Source: a bacterium
GTDB lineage: Bacteria; Bacteroidota; Bacteroidia; Flavobacteriales_D; Crocinitomicaceae
DNA length: 64,000 nt
Direction: 5' to 3'
NCBI GenBank assembly: GCA_024742305.1
Contig: JANSYQ010000016.1
Span: 1 to 64,000, forward strand
This document shows, one piece after another, positions 1 to 9,210 of this stretch (position 1 is the first letter of the stretch; each line of letters opens with the position of its first letter). The notes below the pieces were generated by a model. The model ran no database searches, was not told the origin of the DNA, and saw only the letters and a program-made list of their open reading frames with translations. Position numbers and translations under genes: made by a program.

Positions 1-6
1 TACCGC

Positions 7-336
7 TTGAAACAGTTTGATTTCGATGGTTCGCATAGTTATTCTGACGTGATTGCTATCAAAAGTGAATGGGACAATTCTCAGTTCTTTGGAAGTATCT
101 TCCCAAATCCTGCGAAAACCGCTTTCACCATTATGACCGGCGCAAGAGAGGTAGCCGCTCCAATCACTATGACATTCATCAATGCTCAAGGAAGCGTAGT
201 TCGTTCTGAAGAGCTTTTAGGACATACAAACGCGGCGAATTACGCTGTAAATATTTCAGACTTGCCGAGTGGTGTGTACACCATTCAACTGGAAAGTGGA
301 AATGAATCTGAAGTTCGAAAAATTGTTATTCTGTAG
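7..336 (+). CDS. C-terminal part of a secreted protein with a T9SS type A sorting domain (N-terminus may extend left of the window)
   Basis: FPNPAKTAFTI...LPSGVYTIQLESGNESEVRKIVIL matches the Por-secretion tail pattern (PNP...GxY.v.i..g....kkivi). Confidence 0.75.
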   Translation: MKQFDFDGSHSYSDVIAIKSEWDNSQFFGSIFPNPAKTAFTIMTGAREVAAPITMTFINAQGSVVRSEELLGHTNAANYAVNISDLPSGVYTIQLESGNESEVRKIVIL

Positions 337-1873
337 TTGACTCTCTCTTTTCTATAGATACAGTGGGATCATCGTTAGTTTCGGTGGTCCCTTTTTTTGG
401 TGGATACAATTTAGAGAATAACCAAGCCATTAGCATTGATATAGCGAAGGAAGGTGCAAGAACATCTAGCTTTTCGAAATAAGGTCCAACGCTTTCCATT
501 TCCATGACAACAAATTTGAAGAAGGGAACGCACAAAAATCCTGTGACCATAGCTGCAATTGCGCCTTTTTCGGAAAGGCCTTTCCAAAACAAGGAGAGAA
601 TAATCACCGGGCAGAAGGAGGCGGCAATACCGGACCACCCGAATATCGCCATCCAAAAGGCGGATCTGTCGGGAGATACTTGGGCAATAATCAATGCGAT
701 AACGAGCGCCAAAAGTGCCATTATCAATGTAACCCAACGAGAAATTTTGGTCAAATCCTTATCCTTTAAATCAGGACGGAATATTTTCTGATAAAAATCG
801 CGCGTAATTGCACTGGAAGCTATCACCAATAAGGAATCAATCGTGGACATAATCGCCGAGAGCACAATGGCAATATACACCGCTACAAGTACATCCGGCA
901 AACTGATTTCGGTCAACATAGAGAGCACGTCTTCACCATTTGCTCCCAAAACCGCCTCCGGATCATCGCCAGTAGAAGTAAATAGAATACGTCCCAAAAT
1001 ACCAATGGTAACCGCAGCGGCATCAGTAAGTAAAGTGAAAATCACTGCCACCCATTTTCCTTTATCAATTTCGCGCTCGTCCTTGATAGACATGAAACGA
1101 ACATATACCTGAGGAGATCCCAAAAAACCAAGTCCAATCATTGCGAAACCAAGCATGGTGGCAACATTGAGCCAGACATCATCGCTAGTTCCCCAAATAT
1201 TCGTGAGCGCCGGGTCAATAGCATGAAGACTATCTACTACGCCTGTGGCGCCGTCCATATTGAACCAAACGACAATAGGCAGCAGTACTAACCCTGCAAA
1301 CATCAAAAGCCCTTGAAAAAGATCGGACCAAACTGCAGCCACAAATCCTCCGATAAAAATGTAACTCAACACGATAACAAAGCCGATGATGGCCCCTGTA
1401 TTGTACTCAATTCCCATCATGGAATCGAAGGCTTTTCCCGTAATATCGATTTGCACCATCACGTAAATGATCACAAATACTGAAAGTATGGTCGCCGCTA
1501 AAATCCGGAGTGTTTTCTTGTTCGCCTTTAAATGACTTTCCAAATAATCCGGAATTGTCATGGAGTCGTATTTATCGGATTGACGCTTAAACCGTTTGGC
1601 CATGAGCCACCAAGACACACCAACGCCCAGCACTTCTCCCACAACGACCCAATAGGCGGAGAGTCCCGACAATGCCCCCATCCCAGTAAGTCCTAATAAA
1701 AGCCAACCGGATTCTCCAGTGGCACGTGCGGAAAAGGCAACCGCCCAGTAACCGAGTCGTTTCCCACCTACGTAGAAATCACTCATACTTTTCACTCTTC
1801 GCGAGGCAATGATTCCAATAAGAAAGAGAATCCCGACGTATCCAGCGAGCACTAAAAGTTTCGTGATATCCAT
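326..1873 (-). CDS. Sodium:solute symporter, sodium/proline (PutP-like) family
   Basis: About 13 hydrophobic segments; FYVGGKRLGYWAVAFSARATGESGWLLLGLTGMG and SAIMSTIDSLLVIASSAITRDFY are SSS-family motifs. Confidence 0.85.
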   Translation of the reverse strand: MDITKLLVLAGYVGILFLIGIIASRRVKSMSDFYVGGKRLGYWAVAFSARATGESGWLLLGLTGMGALSGLSAYWVVVGEVLGVGVSWWLMAKRFKRQSDKYDSMTIPDYLESHLKANKKTLRILAATILSVFVIIYVMVQIDITGKAFDSMMGIEYNTGAIIGFVIVLSYIFIGGFVAAVWSDLFQGLLMFAGLVLLPIVVWFNMDGATGVVDSLHAIDPALTNIWGTSDDVWLNVATMLGFAMIGLGFLGSPQVYVRFMSIKDEREIDKGKWVAVIFTLLTDAAAVTIGILGRILFTSTGDDPEAVLGANGEDVLSMLTEISLPDVLVAVYIAIVLSAIMSTIDSLLVIASSAITRDFYQKIFRPDLKDKDLTKISRWVTLIMALLALVIALIIAQVSPDRSAFWMAIFGWSGIAASFCPVIILSLFWKGLSEKGAIAAMVTGFLCVPFFKFVVMEMESVGPYFEKLDVLAPSFAISMLMAWLFSKLYPPKKGTTETNDDPTVSIEKRESTTE

Positions 1874-1886
1874 AATTCAGCTGTGT

Positions 1887-3272
1887 TTAGTGAGAAGTAG
1901 CTTCCAACAGTACAGCTTCGTTTTCGGCTACAAATCGTTCAAGGATTTCGAAGAATTGTGTTATGTCTTCCGTTTCGTTTTGTGCATTGATAGTAACAAG
2001 CCGAATGAACTCGTCATCTCCAAACGAACCATACCCTACCAAAAGTTCGGCATGTTCGTACAAAGCCGTACATATGCTTCGAGCCGGAATGCCTTTGTAA
2101 TTGAAACAAATCGAAATAGATTCGTCGTAACTATACAATGTATAATCTGGATTGTTTCTAACGTGGTTTCGAGCGACATCTGCCAACTCGAACTGATGAT
2201 CAACGATTTTCGCCAAACCTTTCGTTCCAACGCTTTTCCAAAGCGTCCAAAATTTCAACGCATCATTTCTACGCCCGCATTGAAGAGACGTTTTTCCAAG
2301 GTTGAATTCGTCGTGATCTGTTTGGTATAGATAGCTCGCATCATTCGAAAATGAGTCGTGTAAGTGTTTCTTATCTTTCGTAACGATGATGGAACACGAA
2401 AGTGGAGTTCCAAGCATTTTGTGCGCATTAAAACTAAAGGAATCGACCAATTCGATACCATCAATAAGATGTTTGTAGCGCTCGCTGAAGAGAACAGATC
2501 CGCAATACGCTCCGTCCACATGCAACCACATATTATGCTGGTCGCAAATATCACGCACCGGTCGAATTGGATCAAAAGCTCCCAAAACTGTCGTTCCGGC
2601 TGTTAAATTCACCATTATCGGTTGGAATCCATTCTTAACATCCTGCTCAATCATTTCTGATAAAGCGCTTGGACGCATTCGTCCTTGATCGTCAGCAGGA
2701 ACGTACCGAACGTTGTCCCGTCCAATACCAGAGAAAGCGGCATTTTTGGGAATACTATAGTGAGATTCTTTTGACGTATATACGGTCATTTTACTAGAAA
2801 CTCCAACGAAACGTATGTTGTTATCGGCAGCATCTCGCGCCATAACCATGGACATATAATTCGTCATCGACCCACCCGGAGCAAAGGTTCCATCTGCGTT
2901 GGTGTCCCAACCAATCATATCGCATACTTCCCGTAAAATGACCTTTTCCACCCCAATTTGAGGGCCGGCAGCCTTGTAGGTATACATGCTATTGTTGAGA
3001 ATCACTGCCATCAAATCGCCTAAAATGGCTTTTTCATTTCTTCCACCAAATAGTTGATTAAAGAACGCATTTGTTGCTGTTCTCGGCGTTTTAAACACCA
3101 ACTCTTTCAACGCCTTTTCAAAGGCTTCCTCTGAAACACCTTCCTCGCTGAGAGACAGGTCCAAGGTAGAATAAAGTTCTCCGGAAGGGACAAAATCCGC
3201 GACTGGTTTTTTCGATTCATCCTCTAGTAACTCACGTACTAACCGGTCGAATTTTTCCAAAGTATTTTGCAT
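1887..3272 (-). CDS. PLP-dependent group II decarboxylase, cysteine sulfinate/glutamate decarboxylase-like
   Basis: FNQLFGGRNE, GTFAPGGSMTNYMSM, HVDGAY, SFSFNAHKMLGTPLSCSI (PLP lysine), SLQCGRRNDALKFWTLWKSVGTKGL; likely start is the internal Met (MQNTLEKF) at 3272, not 3329. Confidence 0.85.
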   Translation of the reverse strand: MQNTLEKFDRLVRELLEDESKKPVADFVPSGELYSTLDLSLSEEGVSEEAFEKALKELVFKTPRTATNAFFNQLFGGRNEKAILGDLMAVILNNSMYTYKAAGPQIGVEKVILREVCDMIGWDTNADGTFAPGGSMTNYMSMVMARDAADNNIRFVGVSSKMTVYTSKESHYSIPKNAAFSGIGRDNVRYVPADDQGRMRPSALSEMIEQDVKNGFQPIMVNLTAGTTVLGAFDPIRPVRDICDQHNMWLHVDGAYCGSVLFSERYKHLIDGIELVDSFSFNAHKMLGTPLSCSIIVTKDKKHLHDSFSNDASYLYQTDHDEFNLGKTSLQCGRRNDALKFWTLWKSVGTKGLAKIVDHQFELADVARNHVRNNPDYTLYSYDESISICFNYKGIPARSICTALYEHAELLVGYGSFGDDEFIRLVTINAQNETEDITQFFEILERFVAENEAVLLEATSH

Positions 3273-3443
3273 ACAAAATAAATTCTCGAATGTTTTGATA
3301 ATGCTCAAATATAGAGGTATTTTGATCATTTTCGAACTGAATACTTACCAAAAACGGCATTTTTTCGCTATATTTCGACCAATATTGATGTAGGCCTTTC
3401 ACATTTTATAAAAATTGATTTCTACAGAAAATAGTTTCATTTT

Positions 3444-3983
3444 ATGAGCTCAAACATTACTACCATCGATCAACTTATCACTGCCTTCGACGATGCTGAA
3501 CCTTCGGAACAGGTAGGCGTTCTGAAGCGAATTGACATTCCTGTTTCAGAATTTGCCGAATACGCGACATGGTGTGATGACGGATACACAAGAAACTGCA
3601 TTGCTCGAAAGGATGGCTTTGAATTTATTTTGCTCTGCTGGTCGCCGGGTGCAGTAACTCCTATTCACGGACATGACGGTCAGAATTGTTGGGTGTATCA
3701 GGTAGACGGAAGCGTTCGCGAAAAACGTTATCAGGACTCCGCAGGAGGATTTGAGTTAACGAACGACATGACCCTCGAAGCAGGAAGACTTTGCTACATG
3801 CACGATAGAATGGGTTATCATTCACTATCCAACGAAACAGGAAAAGAATCGATGACCTTGCATATTTACGCGAATCCAATTGATCGCTGCAAGGTATTCA
3901 ATGAAGAACGTCAATGTTTCGAGACTGTGGAAATGCAGTACGACTCGATTGAAGGAAACATAGTGCTGCCGACAGGTTCTTAA
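3444..3983 (+). CDS. Cysteine dioxygenase type I family protein
   Basis: Cupin metal-site region CWSPGAVTPIHGHDGQNCWVYQVDGSVREKRY; second His in HDRMGYHSLSNE. Confidence 0.85.
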   Translation: MSSNITTIDQLITAFDDAEPSEQVGVLKRIDIPVSEFAEYATWCDDGYTRNCIARKDGFEFILLCWSPGAVTPIHGHDGQNCWVYQVDGSVREKRYQDSAGGFELTNDMTLEAGRLCYMHDRMGYHSLSNETGKESMTLHIYANPIDRCKVFNEERQCFETVEMQYDSIEGNIVLPTGS

Positions 3984-4010
3984 ATCGTCCCGATTGATTA
4001 TTTTGGTTCC

Positions 4011-4436
4011 ATGGAGCCGATTATCGATCACATTCAAATTACCGTAAAAAATCTCGACGAGGCTGAACAATTTTACGATCAGTTAATGCCAATTCTCGGC
4101 TTTGATTTGAGCAAAAAATCGAAGGGACGAGTAGCTGCACATGATTTTGACGTAATAGAATATTGCCACGATAATTTAATTGTAGGAATTAATTCACCAC
4201 GAAAGGCCTTTGAGGAGGAAGAGGTGCATCGACGAAAACCAGGCGCATTGCACCATTTGGCGTTTAAGGCATCCTCTGAAGAAGAAGTGGATACAGCCTA
4301 TCAACAACTCTTGAATACATCGACAAACATTGTTGCACCACCTCAGTTATACCCGCAGCACGGTGAGCATTACTACGCGCTATTCATTAAAGATCCTGGT
4401 GGCATAAAACTGGAGATTGTTTTTGAGAAAAAATGA
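4011..4436 (+). CDS. VOC family (glyoxalase/bleomycin resistance-like) protein
   Basis: IDHIQITVKNLDEAEQFYDQLMPILGF ... HHLAFKASS ... YYALFIKDPGGIKLEIVFE. Confidence 0.8.
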   Translation: MEPIIDHIQITVKNLDEAEQFYDQLMPILGFDLSKKSKGRVAAHDFDVIEYCHDNLIVGINSPRKAFEEEEVHRRKPGALHHLAFKASSEEEVDTAYQQLLNTSTNIVAPPQLYPQHGEHYYALFIKDPGGIKLEIVFEKK

Positions 4437-4506
4437 CCTAAAACACAAAAGGCCCCGAAAATAAACCTCGGAACCCTCTGCGATTTTGCTTGTATGCTCT
4501 TTAATC

Positions 4507-4746
4507 TTATTTGATTTCAGCCGTAGTTAATCCGTGACTGCGAACAATGCGCTTAATATCGGCATCGCGATTTTGCACTACTTGTTGCTTTACTCCAGCT
4601 TGAGGCTTTGCTGCAGGTTGTTTGACCATTTGCTGAGTTCTCACTTGCTTCTTAACTGGTCGTGCTGGTTTATCTTGCTGTGCGTATGCCCCTGCCGATA
4701 CTGCGATGGCGAAAAGAAATACTACTGGTTTCATTAACTTTTTCAT
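4507..4746 (-). CDS. Small exported Lys/Gln-rich hypothetical protein
   Basis: Signal peptide MKKLMKPVVFLFAIAVSAGAYAQQ followed by a low-complexity K/P/Q region. Confidence 0.55.
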   Translation of the reverse strand: MKKLMKPVVFLFAIAVSAGAYAQQDKPARPVKKQVRTQQMVKQPAAKPQAGVKQQVVQNRDADIKRIVRSHGLTTAEIK

Positions 4747-4820
4747 AACGGTTTATTTTAAAATTTCGTTCGAACACATACAATTCAATTTACGTGCCAA
4801 ACTTCTCAACCTGTTATAAA

Positions 4821-5399
4821 TCAGGGCTTCGTTTTTACCCAAAGTGCAAGTTTTCCGTCATACAATAGATCTTTTAACTCAAACGATGCTGGAAATGGAA
4901 ACGTTTCTGAACAATAGGTTACCACCCGAGTTCCCTTTGGTAATTGAGCAAATTGATCTATCACGTAATCCTCTAGCCTACGGAATGAATCCGGATCGTA
5001 CTGTATCGTATCATCAATTCGATCAAATTCAGCGATGTACTCACAAAAAGGATTGTAATAATAGAAATGCGTAAATTCTTTGAAATCTATTCTGGTGATA
5101 TCCGCCTGTAGGAAGTTCACCGCATTCACTCCTACTCTATTTTTTAACGCATTTGCAGAGCGCACCAAATCTTTACGCATTTCGACTCCCGTAAATCTCG
5201 CCTTGGACCTATTGGCAGCTACCACACAAAACTTCCCCGCACCGGAACCAATGTCCAACACGTGTGCATTTGCATCTAGTTGCAACCAATCCACGGCAGT
5301 TTCAATAATTTCCAACGGTGTCCAATGAATGAAGGAATGTTGTTGTATCGATTGAGAATACAGCGCGTCAAAGTTCTTATCGGAAGAAAAGTAATTCAA
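4821..5399 (-). CDS. SAM-dependent methyltransferase
   Basis: Motif I VLDIGSGAGKFCVVAA; FTGVEMRKDLV. Confidence 0.8.
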   Translation of the reverse strand: MNYFSSDKNFDALYSQSIQQHSFIHWTPLEIIETAVDWLQLDANAHVLDIGSGAGKFCVVAANRSKARFTGVEMRKDLVRSANALKNRVGVNAVNFLQADITRIDFKEFTHFYYYNPFCEYIAEFDRIDDTIQYDPDSFRRLEDYVIDQFAQLPKGTRVVTYCSETFPFPASFELKDLLYDGKLALWVKTKP

Positions 5400-5549
5400 A
5401 TTGATCGTTTTCGAAGCTTGAAATTAACAAATGCGTTGAATTGAACTCGATACATTCAACAACCGTTGATAATCCAACATGACCGATTGTACATCTAAAA
5501 AGTTGATTTTCAATTGTCGTTCGTATTTTGCGCGCATTAACTACGCTAT

Positions 5550-6845
5550 ATGAAATACATTTTACTTCCCCTGCTAGCATTTATAAGCCTACCGGCATTT
5601 GCTCAGCATCAACGATGTGGAACTCCACAAGCTATTCAGTATCAGGATCAATTGACTCCCGGATATGCTCAATCTGTAATAGAGGCTTTTAATGCAGCCA
5701 AAGCTTCTCAAAACAAATCGAATCACGTGTACACCATCCCTGTTGTGGTTCATGTGGTTTATAATTCCCCTGCTCAAAACCTCCCTGACTCGGTTATTTT
5801 GAATCAGATCGAAGTTTTGAATGAAGACTACAACCGTGATAATGCGGACACAGTCAACCTTCGCAACCAATTTTTACCGATAGCGGGAGATCCGCAAATC
5901 AAATTCAAGTTGGCGCAAATTGATGAAAATGGAATGCCAACAACGGGAATCACACGCACTTCTACTAGCACAACTTCTTTTGGTTCGTTAGCTGTATTGG
6001 GTGGCGATTTCTCCGAGTTGGAAATGGTAAAAAGCACAGTAGACGGCGGTCATGATCCATGGGACCAAAGCAGATACCTAAACATTTGGATCTGTAATAT
6101 GGCGATTGATTTCTTTGGACAGGAAGTTCCTGCCATTTTGGGATATGCAACGCCTCCTGCTGGACTTCCGAATTGGCCAACAGGTTCTACAAATGGACTT
6201 TCAGATGGAGTTGTACTCCAGTTCCAGGCGGTAGGTCGCAACAACCCGAATCCATTGAACACAGGAGGTGGTGTGATTGATGTGGCAGGCCGTACGGCTA
6301 CTCACGAAGTAGGACACTACTTAGGGCTGCGCCACATTTGGGGTGATGGAGACTGTACGCAAGAGGACGGTGTTGATGATACGCCTAATGCAGATTCAGA
6401 ATCTCAACAAGATTGCGACACAACGAAAAATACGTGTACAGATAATATCTTGGGAATGGATTTACCGGATATGATCGAAAACTATATGGACTACTCTGCT
6501 GAAACGTGTCAGAATAGCTTTACAAAAGGTCAAGTGGATCTGATGCATGGAGTTTTGGACGGGCCTCGCTTCGATTTAGTGAACAACAACCCTGCTTCCA
6601 TCACAGAGAATGAAGTGATCGCGTGGAGCATTTATCCGAATCCAACAGACGGATTGGTGCGCATTGAAAGTGAAGAATTGGTAAAGAGTATCGAAGTTTT
6701 CAACCCTCAAGGCGAACGCATCGTTATCAATACAACAAATACGCAAAACGAAACGATTGATTTAAGCTCTTTTGCAGCAGGCGTTTATATTGTACGCATA
6801 TCAAACGGGACGGCTTTTGCCCACAAACGCATTGTGCTTCATTAA
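5550..6845 (+). CDS. Secreted pappalysin/cytophagalysin-like (M43) zinc metalloprotease with T9SS sorting domain
   Basis: Signal peptide; zinc motif HEVGHYLGLRHIWGDGDC; Met-turn region MIENYMDYS; C-terminal YPNPTDGLVRIES...GVYIVRISNGTAFAHKRIVLH. Confidence 0.9.
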   Translation: MKYILLPLLAFISLPAFAQHQRCGTPQAIQYQDQLTPGYAQSVIEAFNAAKASQNKSNHVYTIPVVVHVVYNSPAQNLPDSVILNQIEVLNEDYNRDNADTVNLRNQFLPIAGDPQIKFKLAQIDENGMPTTGITRTSTSTTSFGSLAVLGGDFSELEMVKSTVDGGHDPWDQSRYLNIWICNMAIDFFGQEVPAILGYATPPAGLPNWPTGSTNGLSDGVVLQFQAVGRNNPNPLNTGGGVIDVAGRTATHEVGHYLGLRHIWGDGDCTQEDGVDDTPNADSESQQDCDTTKNTCTDNILGMDLPDMIENYMDYSAETCQNSFTKGQVDLMHGVLDGPRFDLVNNNPASITENEVIAWSIYPNPTDGLVRIESEELVKSIEVFNPQGERIVINTTNTQNETIDLSSFAAGVYIVRISNGTAFAHKRIVLH

Positions 6846-6866
6846 TTGACACAATAATAGATTCAG

Positions 6867-6909
6867 AAAATCCCGCATCTCGACTCCTATCGATGATCGG
6901 GATTTTTTC
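6867..6909. terminator. Intrinsic terminator between convergent genes, carrying the TCGA-core repeat
   Basis: aaaatcccgcatctcgactcctatcgatgatcgggatttttt. Confidence 0.7.
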
Positions 6910-6911
6910 TT

Positions 6912-7832
6912 TTAGAGATGATCCATTAGATACTTGTACAGCGCTACCATAGAGTCTATGTCGGACTTGAAGACTTTTTCATCAGGTGTGTGAACATTAT
7001 CCTCTGCCGCACCAATGAAACACCAATCTATTGGTAATGATGATTTTTGAAGCACACCTCCATCGCTTCCGCCTGCCGATTCTACCTCCAATTGAAATTT
7101 TACACCGGAGGCTTTCGCCAAGTCAATAATTCGATTCAGGTAACTTCTTCGAGGCAAACCGCTATCACGCATGGAAACAGCGACACCACCGCCATGACCT
7201 ACGCCATTTGTCACCCAGGTAATATCTGAAATCAAGGCCTGATATACGCCAAATTCATCCATGAGAAAACGCGCGCAATTCGCTACAGTATTTCCCCCGT
7301 GTTCTTCATAAGTTCCGAATACAATGGCTCCGTTCTCCATGGTTTCTGCCACTTTCAACGCGTTCCACATCCCCAGTCGGTTATCTAGATAGGGGGATTG
7401 AACGTACTCGTTCGTTTCTCTGAAGTTGGGTTTAAAAGTTAATATCGTCCCACGGTCAATCTCTCTATCGAATACGTATTGGATGCTTTTGCCCTCATCA
7501 CTTTCGATGACCATAAGTTCGGTTTCAATCTCGCCATGACTATCGGAGCCAACGAGCTCGATTCCATCAATGAGACGCGGACCGCCAATTTTAATCAACT
7601 CCTTATCGTAGCCCGTTGAAAACCCAATGGAATCCATGTGAGCATAAATAGCAGTTCTCGGCTTTCCGAAAACCAAAATGAGGCAATCTTGAAATTGTCT
7701 TCCTTCAAACACTTGCGGTTGTACATTCCAATTCGAAGCGTTTTCCTTTACATAGTTCAGAAGAAATGCTTTCATCGCTCCTTCATCGCTTGCAGCCGCT
7801 CTAATCTCTGTTAATTGCTTTAATAGTTCCAT
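6912..7832 (-). CDS. M42/M28-type zinc aminopeptidase-like peptidase
   Basis: AIYAHMDSIGF, SPYLDNRLGMWNALKVAE, GTYEEHGG, SAGGSDGGVLQKSS, AAEDNVHTPDEKVFKSDID. Confidence 0.75.
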   Translation of the reverse strand: MELLKQLTEIRAAASDEGAMKAFLLNYVKENASNWNVQPQVFEGRQFQDCLILVFGKPRTAIYAHMDSIGFSTGYDKELIKIGGPRLIDGIELVGSDSHGEIETELMVIESDEGKSIQYVFDREIDRGTILTFKPNFRETNEYVQSPYLDNRLGMWNALKVAETMENGAIVFGTYEEHGGNTVANCARFLMDEFGVYQALISDITWVTNGVGHGGGVAVSMRDSGLPRRSYLNRIIDLAKASGVKFQLEVESAGGSDGGVLQKSSLPIDWCFIGAAEDNVHTPDEKVFKSDIDSMVALYKYLMDHL

Positions 7833-8449
7833 TAATAAATTCCTAGTTTGGTAATTTTTAGTGTTTCGAATACGTTCAATTCCGCGAGAATAGACTCCTC
7901 AGTGGTTAAGGGCAAACTACATTCTATTTCACAGGCATTCTCAAAAGTATGTCGGTCCATCTCAATATTCCAACGTTTCAAGCAATTCATAACACCGACC
8001 ATATCTGCATATTGAAAATCCAATTGAACGTGAAGAAATACTTCCATCTCTACAACATCCGTTGCTTCAATAGCATCTTTAGCAGCGGTTCGATAGGCAT
8101 TGATCAATCCACCCACGCCAAGTTTCGTACCACCATAATAGCGAACCACACCAATAAGTGTATTCGTGAGATCGAAAGATTGCAATTGACCTAAAATCGG
8201 TGCGCCTGCTGAATTCGCCGGTTCTCCATCGTCATTAGCACGATATTTCTCACCCTCTAGACCAATTCTATAAGCATAACATAGATGACCAGCTTGCGAA
8301 TGCTCTGTATGCCACTGGTCCAAAAGCTGCTTTGCCTCTTCTTCGCTGTAGCATCTTGATGCAATCCCGATAAATTTGGATCCTTTCTCTTTGTAAAATC
8401 CTTCGCTTCTTTCTTTGACGGTTCGATATGTGTTTTTGTGCTCTGACAT
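7832..8449 (-). CDS. YigZ/IMPACT family protein
   Basis: EGFYKEKGSKFIGIA, HLCYAYRIG, RANDDGEPANSAGAPILGQL, VVRYYGGTKLGVGGLINAYRTAA are IMPACT/UPF0029 signatures. Confidence 0.9.
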   Translation of the reverse strand: MSEHKNTYRTVKERSEGFYKEKGSKFIGIASRCYSEEEAKQLLDQWHTEHSQAGHLCYAYRIGLEGEKYRANDDGEPANSAGAPILGQLQSFDLTNTLIGVVRYYGGTKLGVGGLINAYRTAAKDAIEATDVVEMEVFLHVQLDFQYADMVGVMNCLKRWNIEMDRHTFENACEIECSLPLTTEESILAELNVFETLKITKLGIY

Positions 8450-8831
8450 TTTTGAACTCTTGCAATGTTACTTAAAACTTACCAATTTGTACACACAACC
8501 AACTACAGCTTCGTGTCAATCACGCTAACTATCTTAGTATCAAATATTCACTCTGAGTTTTGAATTAATCATTTCCTTCGTACATTAGTTCATTTTACAA
8601 ATTTAGACCACCAAAAATACCTATCTTAAACGTGCGCATCTTGCGCCTACTGACGAAACGAGAACTTATGAACTACTTTGCAACTAACGTAAAAGTCGAC
8701 GCTGCATATTTACCTAATGCAGAAGCCTCCGACGAGCGAGCTCTTAAACAATATAGTAGCCGAGTACATCGTAATTTCTTCTTTCTTTCAGAAGCAACTA
8801 CTCTTACTAATAACCAACTAACAACGACAAC

Positions 8832-9164
8832 ATGAACTTACGAACGTTTTTACCGGCATTGGGATTGTTACTGGCAACAACTTCTTATGGTCAGTTATCA
8901 AATGAACTTGGCACAACGTCGAAATTGCGCGTAGACCCTGCACCTGTTTCTCATTTGGAGCGATACGGTGTTGATTACATGGTGAAAAACTACGATTTCA
9001 ACGGCGATAGCACGATCCTAGAGAATATCAACCTTGCTTATTTGGAACAATTCAGAGAAGCAGACAGCGATGTTGAAGTGATAGACTCAAATACGGGACT
9101 TACCGTGATTCTGTTCTATCGCAAACGATCGAATACTTTGAATAACATCTCTGAAAGCGAATAA
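8832..9164 (+). CDS. Small secreted hypothetical protein
   Basis: ORF with N-terminal signal peptide (MNLRTFLPALGLLLATTSYGQ). Confidence 0.5.
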   Translation: MNLRTFLPALGLLLATTSYGQLSNELGTTSKLRVDPAPVSHLERYGVDYMVKNYDFNGDSTILENINLAYLEQFREADSDVEVIDSNTGLTVILFYRKRSNTLNNISESE

Positions 9165-9210
9165 CCTAACTTAAAACACAGTTTAGTTTAACCGACTAAA
9201 ACCTTTGCTT

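Noticed and set aside
8632-8835. 67-aa GTG-start ORF just before 8832-9164, overlapping its start codon
   Set aside because: No signal peptide or motif, non-ATG start; more likely the 5' UTR of the downstream gene, although translational coupling cannot be excluded
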